Source: G963664585 sp963664585
GTDB lineage: Bacteria > Bacillota > Clostridia > Oscillospirales > Ruminococcaceae
Reading direction: 5' to 3'
Assembly: GCA_963664585.2 (NCBI GenBank)
Contig: CAXXEO010000002.1
Location: forward strand, 124,001 to 188,000
DNA length: 64,000 nt
The position numbers were made by a program, and so were the translations under genes. Position 1 is the stretch's first letter. Every line of letters begins with the position of its first letter. The notes beneath the pieces were generated by a model. That model was given only the letters and a program-made list of their open reading frames with translations, did no database searches and was not told the DNA's origin. This document shows, piece by piece, positions 36,360 through 44,046 of this stretch.

Positions 36360-36445
36360 TTAACAACTTTCCTGATCCGCTAACGATAGCCCATAAAGCG
36401 ACAAGTTGCTATATTAAAAAAATGCAAAATCTCAAACACTATGAC

Positions 36446-36916
36446 TTAGTGGGCAACGTTAGTAATATGAAGTCCTTTGCATTGGGCATATCCGACCGTC
36501 TGTGACGTACCGCTTTGAGGGTATAGCAACGCGCAGATGCAATAATCTGATTGGTCAACCATATACTGATTGCGCTTTTTCATGCACCCGATATAGTATT
36601 CTTCCGAAACATAGTGGACATCGTCGGCCTCTGCCAGTAAATTGTGGTATAACGACTTTTCTTTGTCAGACCACAATTCATCCTGATTCTGGCAGGGCAA
36701 TGCGAAAAGCAAACGAATATCGTATCCCATTTTCTTTTTAGCAATAATAAGCGCAGCTGCGATTTGGTCAAAACCCCGCGACCCACCTGATATAAAAACC
36801 GTGACGCCTTTACGAACGAGGTTTTCAATCTCGTCGTTTAGGCGTTTTATGATTTGCGGAACCTTATTTTGGTGTAACCGCCTGTGGCCGGTGAAACAAC
36901 AAGTTTTTTCTTTCAT
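36446..36916 (-). CDS. SLOG-superfamily (DUF1273/YpsA-like) protein, module 3
   Basis: 156 aa, the most diverged of the three SLOG paralogues but colinear: TCCFTGHRRL, FISGGSRGFDQIAA, FALPCQNQ, and SGTSQTVGYAQCKG at the C-terminus. GGAGAAGAAAAA precedes the ATG. Divergent from an XRE regulator across overlapping palindromes. Lies downstream of an ORF remnant on the same strand, on the island bounded by 61-bp repeats. Confidence 0.85.
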   Translation of the reverse strand: MKEKTCCFTGHRRLHQNKVPQIIKRLNDEIENLVRKGVTVFISGGSRGFDQIAAALIIAKKKMGYDIRLLFALPCQNQDELWSDKEKSLYHNLLAEADDVHYVSEEYYIGCMKKRNQYMVDQSDYCICALLYPQSGTSQTVGYAQCKGLHITNVAH

Positions 36917-36930
36917 TTTTTCTTCTCCAT

Positions 36931-36970
36931 ATAGGCTATGTATAGCCTAATAGTAGCATACATAGCCTAT
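36931..36970. promoter_or_regulatory. Overlapping operator palindromes, module 3
   Basis: ATAGGCTATGTA (36931-36942) and TACATAGCCTAT (36959-36970) form a perfect 12-bp inverted repeat. Nested in it, TAGGCTA-TGTA-TAGCCTA (36932-36949) is a perfect dyad. The site lies between divergent SLOG and XRE genes and is the probable binding site of that regulator. Confidence 0.7.
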
Positions 36971-37024
36971 ATATTCAAGAAGTTTTGTATATTCTTAAAT
37001 GTATAAAGAGTAGGAGATGATATA

Positions 37025-37267
37025 ATGAATATTGTTTTGGCAATACGAAACCGTATTTTGCAGCTTTGCAATGAACGAGATATAACCATTAACAAATTGG
37101 CAAATTTATCAGCTGTGCCGCCTTCCTCCGTTAAAAACATATTATATGGAAAAAGCCATAATCCCAAAATTGCCACAATTAAAATGCTATGTGATGGCCT
37201 AGGAATTACGCTTGGTGAGTTTTTCAGCACAAGTGAATTCGATAAATTGGAACAGGAAATAAAGTGA
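37025..37267 (+). CDS. XRE-family helix-turn-helix regulator, module 3
   Basis: 80 aa, homologous to the module 1 regulator throughout (RNRILQLCNERDIT, SSVKNILYGKSHNPKIATIKMLCDGLGITLGEFF), with the same EQEIK C-terminus. Divergent from SLOG module 3. Followed by the right 61-bp repeat, whose hairpin may terminate it. Confidence 0.88.
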   Translation: MNIVLAIRNRILQLCNERDITINKLANLSAVPPSSVKNILYGKSHNPKIATIKMLCDGLGITLGEFFSTSEFDKLEQEIK

Positions 37268-37370
37268 AACTTTGACAAAAAAAGACCAGCCGTCATCGTG
37301 CCAAGTCTTTTACATTTGGAACATTCGCGAAAACACCATCATTTTGCCTATCTGAAAAATATACTGACAA

Positions 37371-37431
37371 TATATTTTGGGCCATGCACTGTCAGACGCC
37401 CCTGATCATATAATGATCAGGGGCGTCTGTT
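37371..37431. repeat. 61-bp direct repeat bounding an island, right copy
   Basis: Identical to 34799-34859, including the 33-bp perfect hairpin at 37395-37427. The two copies enclose the kinase, ORF remnant and SLOG/XRE module 3. Confidence 0.9.
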
Positions 37432-37659
37432 GTTCTTGCTTATTTACCGTTTTTCTGCAAAAAATACTGATTGTCCCAGACTAGCGCTGCCGTTCTGACA
37501 ACGACAAAATTAACGGCCTATCTGTCGGCAAGCTATGTCTTAGCAAGCCGCCATAGCCTTGGACACCCACATTTATCGCCTGTCATTCCCCGCACGGTTT
37601 GATCGGCCGGCCTTACCAGATTGCAGAGTTTCCAGCGTGCGGAGAAATGGGGGTTTTAT

Positions 37660-38358
37660 ATGATACCAATGATCACGGCCATATCCCTTTTCAATCTGCT
37701 TTGTTTCGCACTACAGGTGACAGGGGGTGGGTCCTTTCCAAAACCCCTTTCCGCCAAGCAGGAACGAGAGTGCCTCAAACTAATCCGAGATGGCGACGCC
37801 GCTGCTAAAAATAGGCTGGTGGAGCACAACCTGCGTCTTGTGGTGCATATCATCAAAAAGTATTATTCCAACATTAAAGAGCAAGATGACCTGATCTCAA
37901 TTGGCACAATTGGGTTAATCAAGGCTGTTTCTACCTTTGACTATGAAAAGGGTACAAGATTTGCAACTTATGCTTCGCGGTGTATTGAAAACGAGATTTT
38001 GATGCATTTTCGAAATCGCAAAAAAACGACTCAGGATGTCTACATATCCGACCCCATTGACACGGATAAGGATGGTAACTCCCTAACCCTTATGGACGTA
38101 ATGACGGACGGTGAGAATATTTTTGAGGACATCGAAATCCGACTTCGCGCCGAACAACTTTACCGATATTTGGAGAGTACCCTGACGGACAGGGAACGTC
38201 AGATTATCTTCTTGCGCTACGGACTGGGAGGACAGCGCTCTTTGACTCAGCGTGAAGTGGCCGACAAGCTGGGGATTTCACGGTCTTATGTGTCAAGAAT
38301 CGAAAAAAAATCAATTTCCGCCCTAAGAAAGCAGTTTATCCGTGACGGTCAGATGTAA
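37660..38358 (+). CDS. sigK: Sporulation RNA polymerase sigma factor SigK
   Basis: A 232-aa late mother-cell sigma factor. A hydrophobic N-terminal pro-like segment (ITAISLFNLLCFALQ) precedes FPKPLSAKQE. Region 2 includes NLRLVVHIIKKYY and DLISIGTIGLIKAVSTFDYEKGTRFATYASRCIENEI; region 4 includes LTQREVADKLGISRSYVSRIEKKS. The ATG at 37660 has a G-rich SD (GGGGG) 6 nt upstream. The gene is intact: no skin-type prophage interrupts it. Its presence supports an endospore-forming host. Confidence 0.93.
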   Translation: MIPMITAISLFNLLCFALQVTGGGSFPKPLSAKQERECLKLIRDGDAAAKNRLVEHNLRLVVHIIKKYYSNIKEQDDLISIGTIGLIKAVSTFDYEKGTRFATYASRCIENEILMHFRNRKKTTQDVYISDPIDTDKDGNSLTLMDVMTDGENIFEDIEIRLRAEQLYRYLESTLTDRERQIIFLRYGLGGQRSLTQREVADKLGISRSYVSRIEKKSISALRKQFIRDGQM

Positions 38359-38397
38359 AGCTCATTTTGTCACTGTTTTAAGCCTATGGCATCGGTT

Positions 38398-38435
38398 CGG
38401 GCATCTGCCCCTGTCTTCGGCGGGACAGATGCCCG
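38398..38435. terminator. Hairpin after sigK
   Basis: CGGGCATCTG pairs with CAGATGCCCG, with an inner CCCC...GGG. It is 40 bp after the sigK stop, with no strong T-run. Confidence 0.5.
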
Positions 38436-38495
38436 CCAAACGTTTGACTCGACTTAGATCAGTAGCATACTTAACCCTGATAACCTCATTTTTTG

Positions 38496-38532
38496 CCTCT
38501 GTTCCCACCACCGGAGGTAGTGGGAACAAAGG
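38496..38532. repeat. Variable-stem hairpin upstream of the DMT transporter
   Basis: CCTCTGTTCCCAC faces GTGGGAACAAAGG around CACCGGAGGTA. It is followed by TAGGATTATCGTC, a flanking motif seen at other hairpins. Confidence 0.5.
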
Positions 38533-38662
38533 TAGGATTATCGTCAATTAAGAATCAGTATCATGCGCTTTCATTGACTTGATGCGCATAATAATATATA
38601 ATCATAAAAGTTAAAAAAGACGGCTTGCTTCGAAAATGCTGGCTAGTGGGAAGTGGAAAAAG

Positions 38663-39547
38663 ATGAAAAAGCATCTGCATATTGATGGTGCCTGGCTTGT
38701 ATTTTTCGGCGCGGTACTTTGGAGTACCAACGCACCCTTTATTAAATGGCTCACAGTAGATTCGTTTTTACTCTGCGGAATGCGCGCCGGTATCGCAGGT
38801 ATCGTCCTTCTCCCCGCATTAAGGCTCAAAAAGCTGGTGTTCAACTGGTATACGGTGATCATGCTTTTCTCTTTTTGCGCTCTTTCGCTGAGCATTGTAT
38901 TCGGCCTTCGCATGACCAGCGCCCCCATCGCTGTGGGGATGCAATATACCGCCCCGCTTTGGCTATTTTTACTCAGCCTGATCACGGGGCCCCGTCCAGC
39001 GACGGCAAAGCTAATCCCCCTCGGCATGCTTCTTGCAGGCGTTGTGATTTTTATGCTTTCTCCCGCCAAAAATGTTACCCTCACAGGCAATCTAATCGCC
39101 CTTTCCACAAGCTTTACCTTTGCGGCATTGAATGTATCTATGAAAAAGGTAAGCCGTGACAACCCCCTTGGAGGGGTAGCGCTTTGCAGCCTTTTTTTCG
39201 CTTTCGTCATTTTCGCTTTTTTCCCGCCTACCATTAGTGATATATTTACGATTCCTGCGAATCAGTGGCCCATTCTCCTCTTCATGGGCGTCTTTCAAAC
39301 GGGTGCCGGATATGCCTTGTATAACATCGGGCTGAAAAGTACGACTCCCCAAAAAGCGGCGATGCTTTCCCCTTGGGAAATGGTGCTGGGCCCGGTTTGG
39401 GTAGCACTTTTTCTGCACGAATATCCCGATGTGTACGCAATCGTGGGGTTTTTTCTGATCCTTGCCGGCATCTTTCTTGATCTTGTGGTTGATAGACTGA
39501 TCGCAAATAAAGAAGCGGCTCTCAGCCTTCAGGAAGAAAAAGCTTAA
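38663..39547 (+). CDS. DMT-superfamily (EamA) transporter
   Basis: A 294-aa, ten-helix drug/metabolite transporter with two EamA repeats (WLVFFGAVLWSTNAPFIKWL at the start; the second begins near 150). The C-terminal STTPQKAAMLSPWEMVLGPVWVALFLHE is typical of the second repeat. Substrate unknown. The ATG at 38663 is preferred because GGAAGTGG lies upstream; an earlier ATG at 38636 lacks an SD. Its last 15 codons and terminator are duplicated 345 bp downstream. Confidence 0.85.
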   Translation: MKKHLHIDGAWLVFFGAVLWSTNAPFIKWLTVDSFLLCGMRAGIAGIVLLPALRLKKLVFNWYTVIMLFSFCALSLSIVFGLRMTSAPIAVGMQYTAPLWLFLLSLITGPRPATAKLIPLGMLLAGVVIFMLSPAKNVTLTGNLIALSTSFTFAALNVSMKKVSRDNPLGGVALCSLFFAFVIFAFFPPTISDIFTIPANQWPILLFMGVFQTGAGYALYNIGLKSTTPQKAAMLSPWEMVLGPVWVALFLHEYPDVYAIVGFFLILAGIFLDLVVDRLIANKEAALSLQEEKA

Positions 39548-39656
39548 TAATAATCATCACAAAAGGCCACCGCTTTGAAAAATCCCTAAAGGTTGACATG
39601 TGATAAAACATCATGTCATACGAAAAAGGGTACGATTCAAAGCAGTGGCCTTTTTT
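39518..39656 (+). repeat. Duplicated gene-end plus terminator, copy 1 (functional)
   Basis: Holds the end of the DMT gene (GGCTCTCAG...GAAGAAAAAGCTTAATAA) and its terminator, AAAAGGCCACCGCTTTGAA paired with TTCAAAGCAGTGGCCTTTT then T's (39561-39656). A diverged copy lies at 39862-40006. Confidence 0.75.
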
Positions 39657-39711
39657 GCACTTATTATATAGCAAGAAAATAATTGGGAAACATTATTAGC
39701 GTTGGCCTTGG

Positions 39712-39817
39712 TATAGCCAATTAACTTAAAAACTGGCTATAGTTAAAACGTCATTTTCTCCCCCCGCCTTCGGCGGGGGGAGAAATCACAAGCTTGTTTT
39801 CAAGTTAATCAAATATA
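39712..39817 (+). repeat. Family A palindromic element, copy 12
   Basis: Forward orientation, TTC loop, with a slightly altered stem (CTCCCCCCGCC/GGCGGGGGGAG, compensated on both sides). It lies between the two copies of the duplicated DMT gene end. Confidence 0.9.
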
Positions 39818-39861
39818 GCAATAAAACCACAGCAAAATGATACTGAGGCTTGTAAAGCGAC

Positions 39862-40006
39862 AGCTCTCAGACTTTAGGAAGAAAAAGCTTAATAGTAATC
39901 AGAGCAAAAGGCCGCCGGCTTTGAATTATAACCCTTTTGGCACGACATATTATTTAACACATGTCGTACTTTTAAGGATTATTTCAACGCTGGTGGCCTT
40001 TTTTAG
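39862..40006 (+). repeat. Duplicated gene-end plus terminator, copy 2 (decayed)
   Basis: Repeats CTCTCAG...AGGAAGAAAAAGCTTAATAGTAATCA and an imperfect AAAAGGCCGCC...GGTGGCCTTTTTT hairpin. Convergent with pduL, so it may now serve as a shared terminator. Confidence 0.7.
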
Positions 40007-40037
40007 TCTGGCGTCGATTTGGTCGGCGCCTTCTTTT

Positions 40038-40616
40038 CTATTTCTTAATAATCTCGCCGAAAACCTCTCCGGCACAGCCGGCGGCATTGGACTCGTCAAC
40101 ATCGATGTGCATGGCGGTGGCATAGGTGGGGTGTACTCTCATCACAACATCATCAAACACAAGACTGCGATCTGAAGAATTAATACGGACAAAAACCGTT
40201 TCTTTATCCGAAAATCCCATAGCGGCGGCATCCGCAGGGGTCATGTGTACATGGCGCTTGGCGACGATGACGCCTTCTTTCAATTCGATCTCTCCACAGG
40301 GGCCAACAAGCTTACAAGCACCGCTTCCGGCAATATCTCCGGACTCGCGGACGGGGGCAGCGATACCGAGAGCTCTCGCATCAGTAAGCGATATCTCAAT
40401 CTGCGTTGCGCTTCTTGTCGGTCCGAGGATAGAAACGCCCTTCATGGTAGTCTTAGAGCCCACAAGATCTACGCGTTCGTTGCAGGCAAACTGCCCGGGC
40501 TGTGAAAGATCTTTCTTAATAGTAAGCTTGGCATCTTTACCAAACAGAATGGCCAGATCAGCGTCTGTGACATGCACATGTCTGGCGCTTGTTTCTACAA
40601 GTACTTTATTTGTCAT
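40038..40616 (-). CDS. pduL: Phosphate propanoyltransferase (PduL family)
   Basis: A 192-aa phosphotransacylase unrelated to Pta, interconverting acyl-CoA and acyl-phosphate. Two histidine motifs are visible: SARHVHVT near 10-17 and KRHVHMTP in the second half. No N-terminal encapsulation peptide is seen and no microcompartment shell genes are nearby, so it is probably a cytosolic acetate-forming phosphotransacylase, as reported for some acetogens. The ATG at 40616 has AGGAGG 7 nt upstream, so the longer frame is rejected. Monocistronic. Confidence 0.92.
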   Translation of the reverse strand: MTNKVLVETSARHVHVTDADLAILFGKDAKLTIKKDLSQPGQFACNERVDLVGSKTTMKGVSILGPTRSATQIEISLTDARALGIAAPVRESGDIAGSGACKLVGPCGEIELKEGVIVAKRHVHMTPADAAAMGFSDKETVFVRINSSDRSLVFDDVVMRVHPTYATAMHIDVDESNAAGCAGEVFGEIIKK

Positions 40617-40676
40617 CTTATAACCTCCTGAATTTATTGGATAATACCAATTCTCAGTTAATAGGCAATTCATATA

Positions 40677-40709
40677 TTTCTCTTTTCCCCCGAATGTGGG
40701 AGAAAGAAA
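40677..40709. repeat. Variable-stem hairpin upstream of pduL
   Basis: TTTCTCTTTTCCCCC faces GGGAGAAAGAAA, flanked by GGCAATT and AATGCC. It sits where the pduL promoter or leader should be. Confidence 0.5.
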
Positions 40710-40942
40710 AATAACAATGCCATTTAAACAGGATTTAGTATAAGGGGACATCCCCTGTGTTTTCTTGTTTATTATAGTCCAGTGAAAGGCAGCTTGTCAA
40801 CAGAAGTGATTTGCCTGCCCCTTGTTTTAATGCTATAATAAGCGTAAGTGCTTGTTATAGCAGTTTCACATCCATCGGCTTACCCCTTTGCCGGGACGCC
40901 TTTGACGATGGCTATTAATATTTTTGATTGGGGGAATACAGG

Positions 40943-41554
40943 ATGCCACAAAGCCTCGAAGAAATCAGGGCACAGGTGGAAGGCTGCCATGCCTGTTCCC
41001 TGGCCGATACTCGTACCAAAACAGTATTTGGCGTTGGAAATCCGATGGCAAGGGTGCTTTTTATCGGAGAGGGCCCGGGAGAGAACGAGGACCTTCAGGG
41101 CGAACCATTTGTGGGACGCGGGGGTATACTCCTTGATCGGATGTTGGCAGCGGTTGGTCTTTCCAGAGACACAAATATTTATATTGCCAACATGGTTAAA
41201 TGCCGTCCGCCACAAAACCGCGACCCTAAGCCCGAAGAAACAGAGGCCTGCATTGGTTATTTACGTAAGCAAACACAGGTTATCGCCCCCAAAATTATTG
41301 TCTGTCTGGGAAGGGTGTCTGCCCAGAAGATTATTTCGCCCGATTTTAAGGTCACTGTCCAACACGGCGAGTTCGTCAAACGTGGTAACACCCTGTTGAT
41401 GGGAACCTTTCACCCCGCCGCCATTTTGCGTAATCCCAATCAGAAACCGCTGGCCTTTGATGATTTTACCCGGCTTCGCGACATGATTGTCAAGGTGTGC
41501 CCTGAGGTTTATGAAAGTCCAAAGGCTGTCCAAGCCATTTTAATTGACGAATAA
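40943..41554 (+). CDS. Uracil-DNA glycosylase, family 4 (iron-sulfur type)
   Basis: 203 aa. It excises uracil from DNA in base excision repair. Iron-sulfur cysteines are visible in GCHACSL (near 14-17) with partners further on (KCRPP, IVCLG). Motif A is GEGPGENED and motif B is MGTFHPAAIL. The ATG at 40943 follows a G-rich SD about 8 nt upstream. Ends at a strong terminator. Confidence 0.93.
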   Translation: MPQSLEEIRAQVEGCHACSLADTRTKTVFGVGNPMARVLFIGEGPGENEDLQGEPFVGRGGILLDRMLAAVGLSRDTNIYIANMVKCRPPQNRDPKPEETEACIGYLRKQTQVIAPKIIVCLGRVSAQKIISPDFKVTVQHGEFVKRGNTLLMGTFHPAAILRNPNQKPLAFDDFTRLRDMIVKVCPEVYESPKAVQAILIDE

Positions 41555-41562
41555 ATAAGTGT

Positions 41563-41586
41563 GCCCCCCATTGGGGGGCTTTTTGT
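41563..41586 (+). terminator. Rho-independent terminator after the UDG gene
   Basis: GCCCCCCA-TTGGGGGGC followed directly by TTTTTG. Confidence 0.85.
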
Positions 41587-41656
41587 TTATATCTTCTGTG
41601 TCACTTTGTTTTTACTCCGAATAACATGGAATAGAAAGTATGAAGGAGGAATACAG

Positions 41657-42748
41657 GTGAGCGATGGAAAGAAGACCGTGAAATTTTTCCTGGGATCCAA
41701 CACCCCCATCGGATTTGTATCAAGGTATGAACAGATTACGAATACGGCAGTTAACGATAGGCTCTTTGTCATAAAAGGCGGTCCCGGTACCGGGAAATCC
41801 ACACTGATGAAGAAGGTGGCCTCAGCCATTTCCAAAGAGGGAACAGAGACAGAATATATCTACTGCTCTTCCGATGTTGATTCTCTTGATGGGGTGATTT
41901 TTCACAATATCAAGGCCACGATTGCGGATGGCACACCACCCCATGTAATTGAGCCGAGATACCCTGGCGCCTTCGAGCAAATTGTACCAGTGTTTGAGTG
42001 CTGGGACGATAAAAAACTGGCTGAAAATAAAGACGCTATTATCGAGATGGTCAACAGAAACTCCAAGATGCACGAACAATGCTGCCGTTTTCTCGCCGCA
42101 GCCGGAGCGCTGATCGCGGATACATACCGCATCGCCCTGGAGTTTACAGACCTGACAAAGGTAGAGCGCGTGGCTGAACGCATCGCAGCCAAAGAATTCA
42201 AGCGCATGTCCAAAGGCTGCGGCAAAGAGTCTGTACGCTTTATTTCCGCCATTACCAACAAGGGAGTTCTTCTATATTCTGAAACGGCAAAGGCGCTGGC
42301 AGAACACATCTATCTGATCGAGGATGATTATGGAGTTTCCTCCAAACATATTCTGGCACATCTCAGAAAACGCGCCCTTGACGCAGGTTATAACGTCATC
42401 ACATGCTACTGCCCAATGTCCCCCTATGACCGCATTGACCACCTGTTCATCCCCGAGCTTTCTTTGGGCTTTATGACCGCCAACTGGTTTGTAATCCCCG
42501 AACTCGTCCCTGAAAAGGTAATCAACTCCCGCCGCTTTACTGACGCCGAGGCTATAAAGGCCCGCAAAAAACGACTTTCCTTCAACCGAAAGGCTATCCG
42601 CCAGATGTTGGGGCACGCGGTATCCATCCTGGCAGACGCCAAGAGCAGTCATGATCAAATCGAGAAAATTTATATCAATTGTATGGATTTCGACAAGATT
42701 ACCGCACTGACTGAAGAGGTCATTCGCCAAATGAACGATCTTTCCTAA
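41657..42748 (+). CDS. P-loop ATPase of the PRK06851 type
   Basis: 363 aa. A clear Walker A, GGPGTGKST, lies near 41-49. This family is a duplication of two P-loop halves; in the second half the loop position reads DDYGVSSKH, so it is degenerate and probably does not bind ATP, although the following family motif (YCPMSPYDRIDHLFIPEL) is kept. Function is unknown. GTG start with AAGGAGG 7 nt upstream; longer frames lack an SD. Monocistronic. Confidence 0.82.
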   Translation: MSDGKKTVKFFLGSNTPIGFVSRYEQITNTAVNDRLFVIKGGPGTGKSTLMKKVASAISKEGTETEYIYCSSDVDSLDGVIFHNIKATIADGTPPHVIEPRYPGAFEQIVPVFECWDDKKLAENKDAIIEMVNRNSKMHEQCCRFLAAAGALIADTYRIALEFTDLTKVERVAERIAAKEFKRMSKGCGKESVRFISAITNKGVLLYSETAKALAEHIYLIEDDYGVSSKHILAHLRKRALDAGYNVITCYCPMSPYDRIDHLFIPELSLGFMTANWFVIPELVPEKVINSRRFTDAEAIKARKKRLSFNRKAIRQMLGHAVSILADAKSSHDQIEKIYINCMDFDKITALTEEVIRQMNDLS

Positions 42749-42961
42749 GCTACTCGTAAATGCTTGACACTTTTTCCAAATAGTAAGGGCATTGATCAGT
42801 TTGGTAAAAAAGCCTTACAAAAGGCACCTCACAGGTTTTCATAAACATACATGGCGTTAAGCGCGATCTCGGGTAAATGCAAAACCTATTTTTATGCTAA
42901 TTTTGTCTCTGCTTTACTCGCCTTCAATGGGGAAAACAGAGACAAAACGCAATTATCTTTA
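42749..42961. other. Gap after the ATPase gene
   Basis: Contains a hairpin, TTTTGTCTCTG (42901-42911) facing CAGAGACAAAA (42937-42947), around an AT-rich CCTTCAATGGGG core. No gene was seen. Confidence 0.45.
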
Positions 42962-43064
42962 ACGTTGATTAATTTGAAAACAAGCTTGTGATTTCTTCCC
43001 CCGCCGAAGGCGGGGAAGAAAATGACGTTTTATATATAGCCAGTTTTTAAGTTCATTGGCTATA
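42962..43064 (-). repeat. Family A palindromic element, copy 13
   Basis: Reverse orientation, GAA loop, stem shortened by one G. The terminal TATA is missing at the left end (AACGTTGATT). Confidence 0.87.
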
Positions 43065-43267
43065 TATAGGATTTGATATGACTGCGCGATACGTCCAATC
43101 CCATGATTATTAAAAAAAACCCACCTGAACAGCCTTATGATAGCAATTTGGTAAATAGAGAGGGGTATTCCATCTCTGTCTGCCCTACCGAAAGGGGAGG
43201 CAGCTAGGAAGAAGTCCCGTTTATTGACAAAATCGCTAAAGGCAAGTTCAAGTGGAGTTTTTTTGTT
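43065..43267. other. Gap between repeat copies 13 and 14
   Basis: About 200 bases with a short hairpin, CTGCC...GGCAG, around 43170-43203. No gene was seen. Confidence 0.4.
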
Positions 43268-43371
43268 TATAGTCGATTAATTTGAAAACAAGCTCGTGTT
43301 TTCTTCCCCCGCCGAAGGCGGGGGAAGAAAATGACGTTATATATATCCAGTTATTAAGTTAATTGGCTATA
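43268..43371 (-). repeat. Family A palindromic element, copy 14
   Basis: Reverse orientation, GAA loop. The right hairpin is decayed (ATATCCAGTTATTAAG). Confidence 0.87.
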
Positions 43372-43436
43372 ATATGCTATATGTGTGACGCTTTTTTGCG
43401 GCTGGCAACTGCCAGAAAGCACAAAATCAGTCCTGA

Positions 43437-44045
43437 TTAATGCTGCCCCGCTACGGACCGGATCGCCGCTTCAATGCCCGCCACCAGCGTGTCAAGAGAC
43501 AAAGCAGGCATGGTGGGCTTGTCGATGATCTGCTGTGGTAGGTACGGGATATGTATGAACCCGGCAATAGTGGACAGATTGTTTTTGGCGATGTGGTTTA
43601 ATACCCCATACATCACATGGTTACAGACAAAGGTGCCTGCGGAATTGGATATCTGGGCGGGAATATCCGCCTTCATCATGGCATTCACCATGTCCTTGAT
43701 GGGCAGAGTGGAAAAGTAAGCTGAAGCGCCCTTCGGATCAATTACCGCATCCTTGGGCGAGGCACCTTCGTTGTCCGCAATACGGGCATCGTCGATATTG
43801 ATGGCCACACGCTCCACCGATATGCGGTTGCGTCCGCCAGCCTGCCCGATGCTGATCACCGCATCGGGGCACACTTCATCGATGGCCTGCGTGAGTATTT
43901 TGACGCTCTTGCCAAATACGGTGGGCAGCTCGATTTTAATAATTTCGGCCGTGCCGATTTTATCCGGCAGCTTATTCACCACCAATGACGCAGGGTTAAT
44001 GCTTTCCCCACCGAAAGCGTCAAAACAGGAAATTAAAATTTTCAT
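43437..44045 (-). CDS. pcp: Pyroglutamyl-peptidase I
   Basis: A 202-aa cytosolic C15 cysteine peptidase that removes N-terminal pyroglutamate. The triad is visible: E79 (SVERVAIN), C141 (NSAGTFVCNH) and H165 (FIHIPYLP). Starts one base after the S9 peptidase stop, with GAGG upstream, so the two form an operon. The released 5-oxoproline could feed PxpABC encoded at 19.8-22.4 kb. Confidence 0.95.
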   Translation of the reverse strand: MKILISCFDAFGGESINPASLVVNKLPDKIGTAEIIKIELPTVFGKSVKILTQAIDEVCPDAVISIGQAGGRNRISVERVAINIDDARIADNEGASPKDAVIDPKGASAYFSTLPIKDMVNAMMKADIPAQISNSAGTFVCNHVMYGVLNHIAKNNLSTIAGFIHIPYLPQQIIDKPTMPALSLDTLVAGIEAAIRSVAGQH

Positions 44046-44046
44046 A

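Noticed and set aside
37621..38358. Skin-type element interrupting sigK
   Set aside because: The sigK reading frame is continuous from the pro-sequence through region 4.
39837..40175. 112-codon open frame downstream of the DMT transporter
   Set aside because: It reads through the decayed terminator duplication and the end of pduL on the other strand; not a gene.
40038..40751. Longer pduL from the upstream start
   Set aside because: The upstream part runs through a hairpin and lacks an SD; AGGAGG sits exactly before the ATG at 40616.
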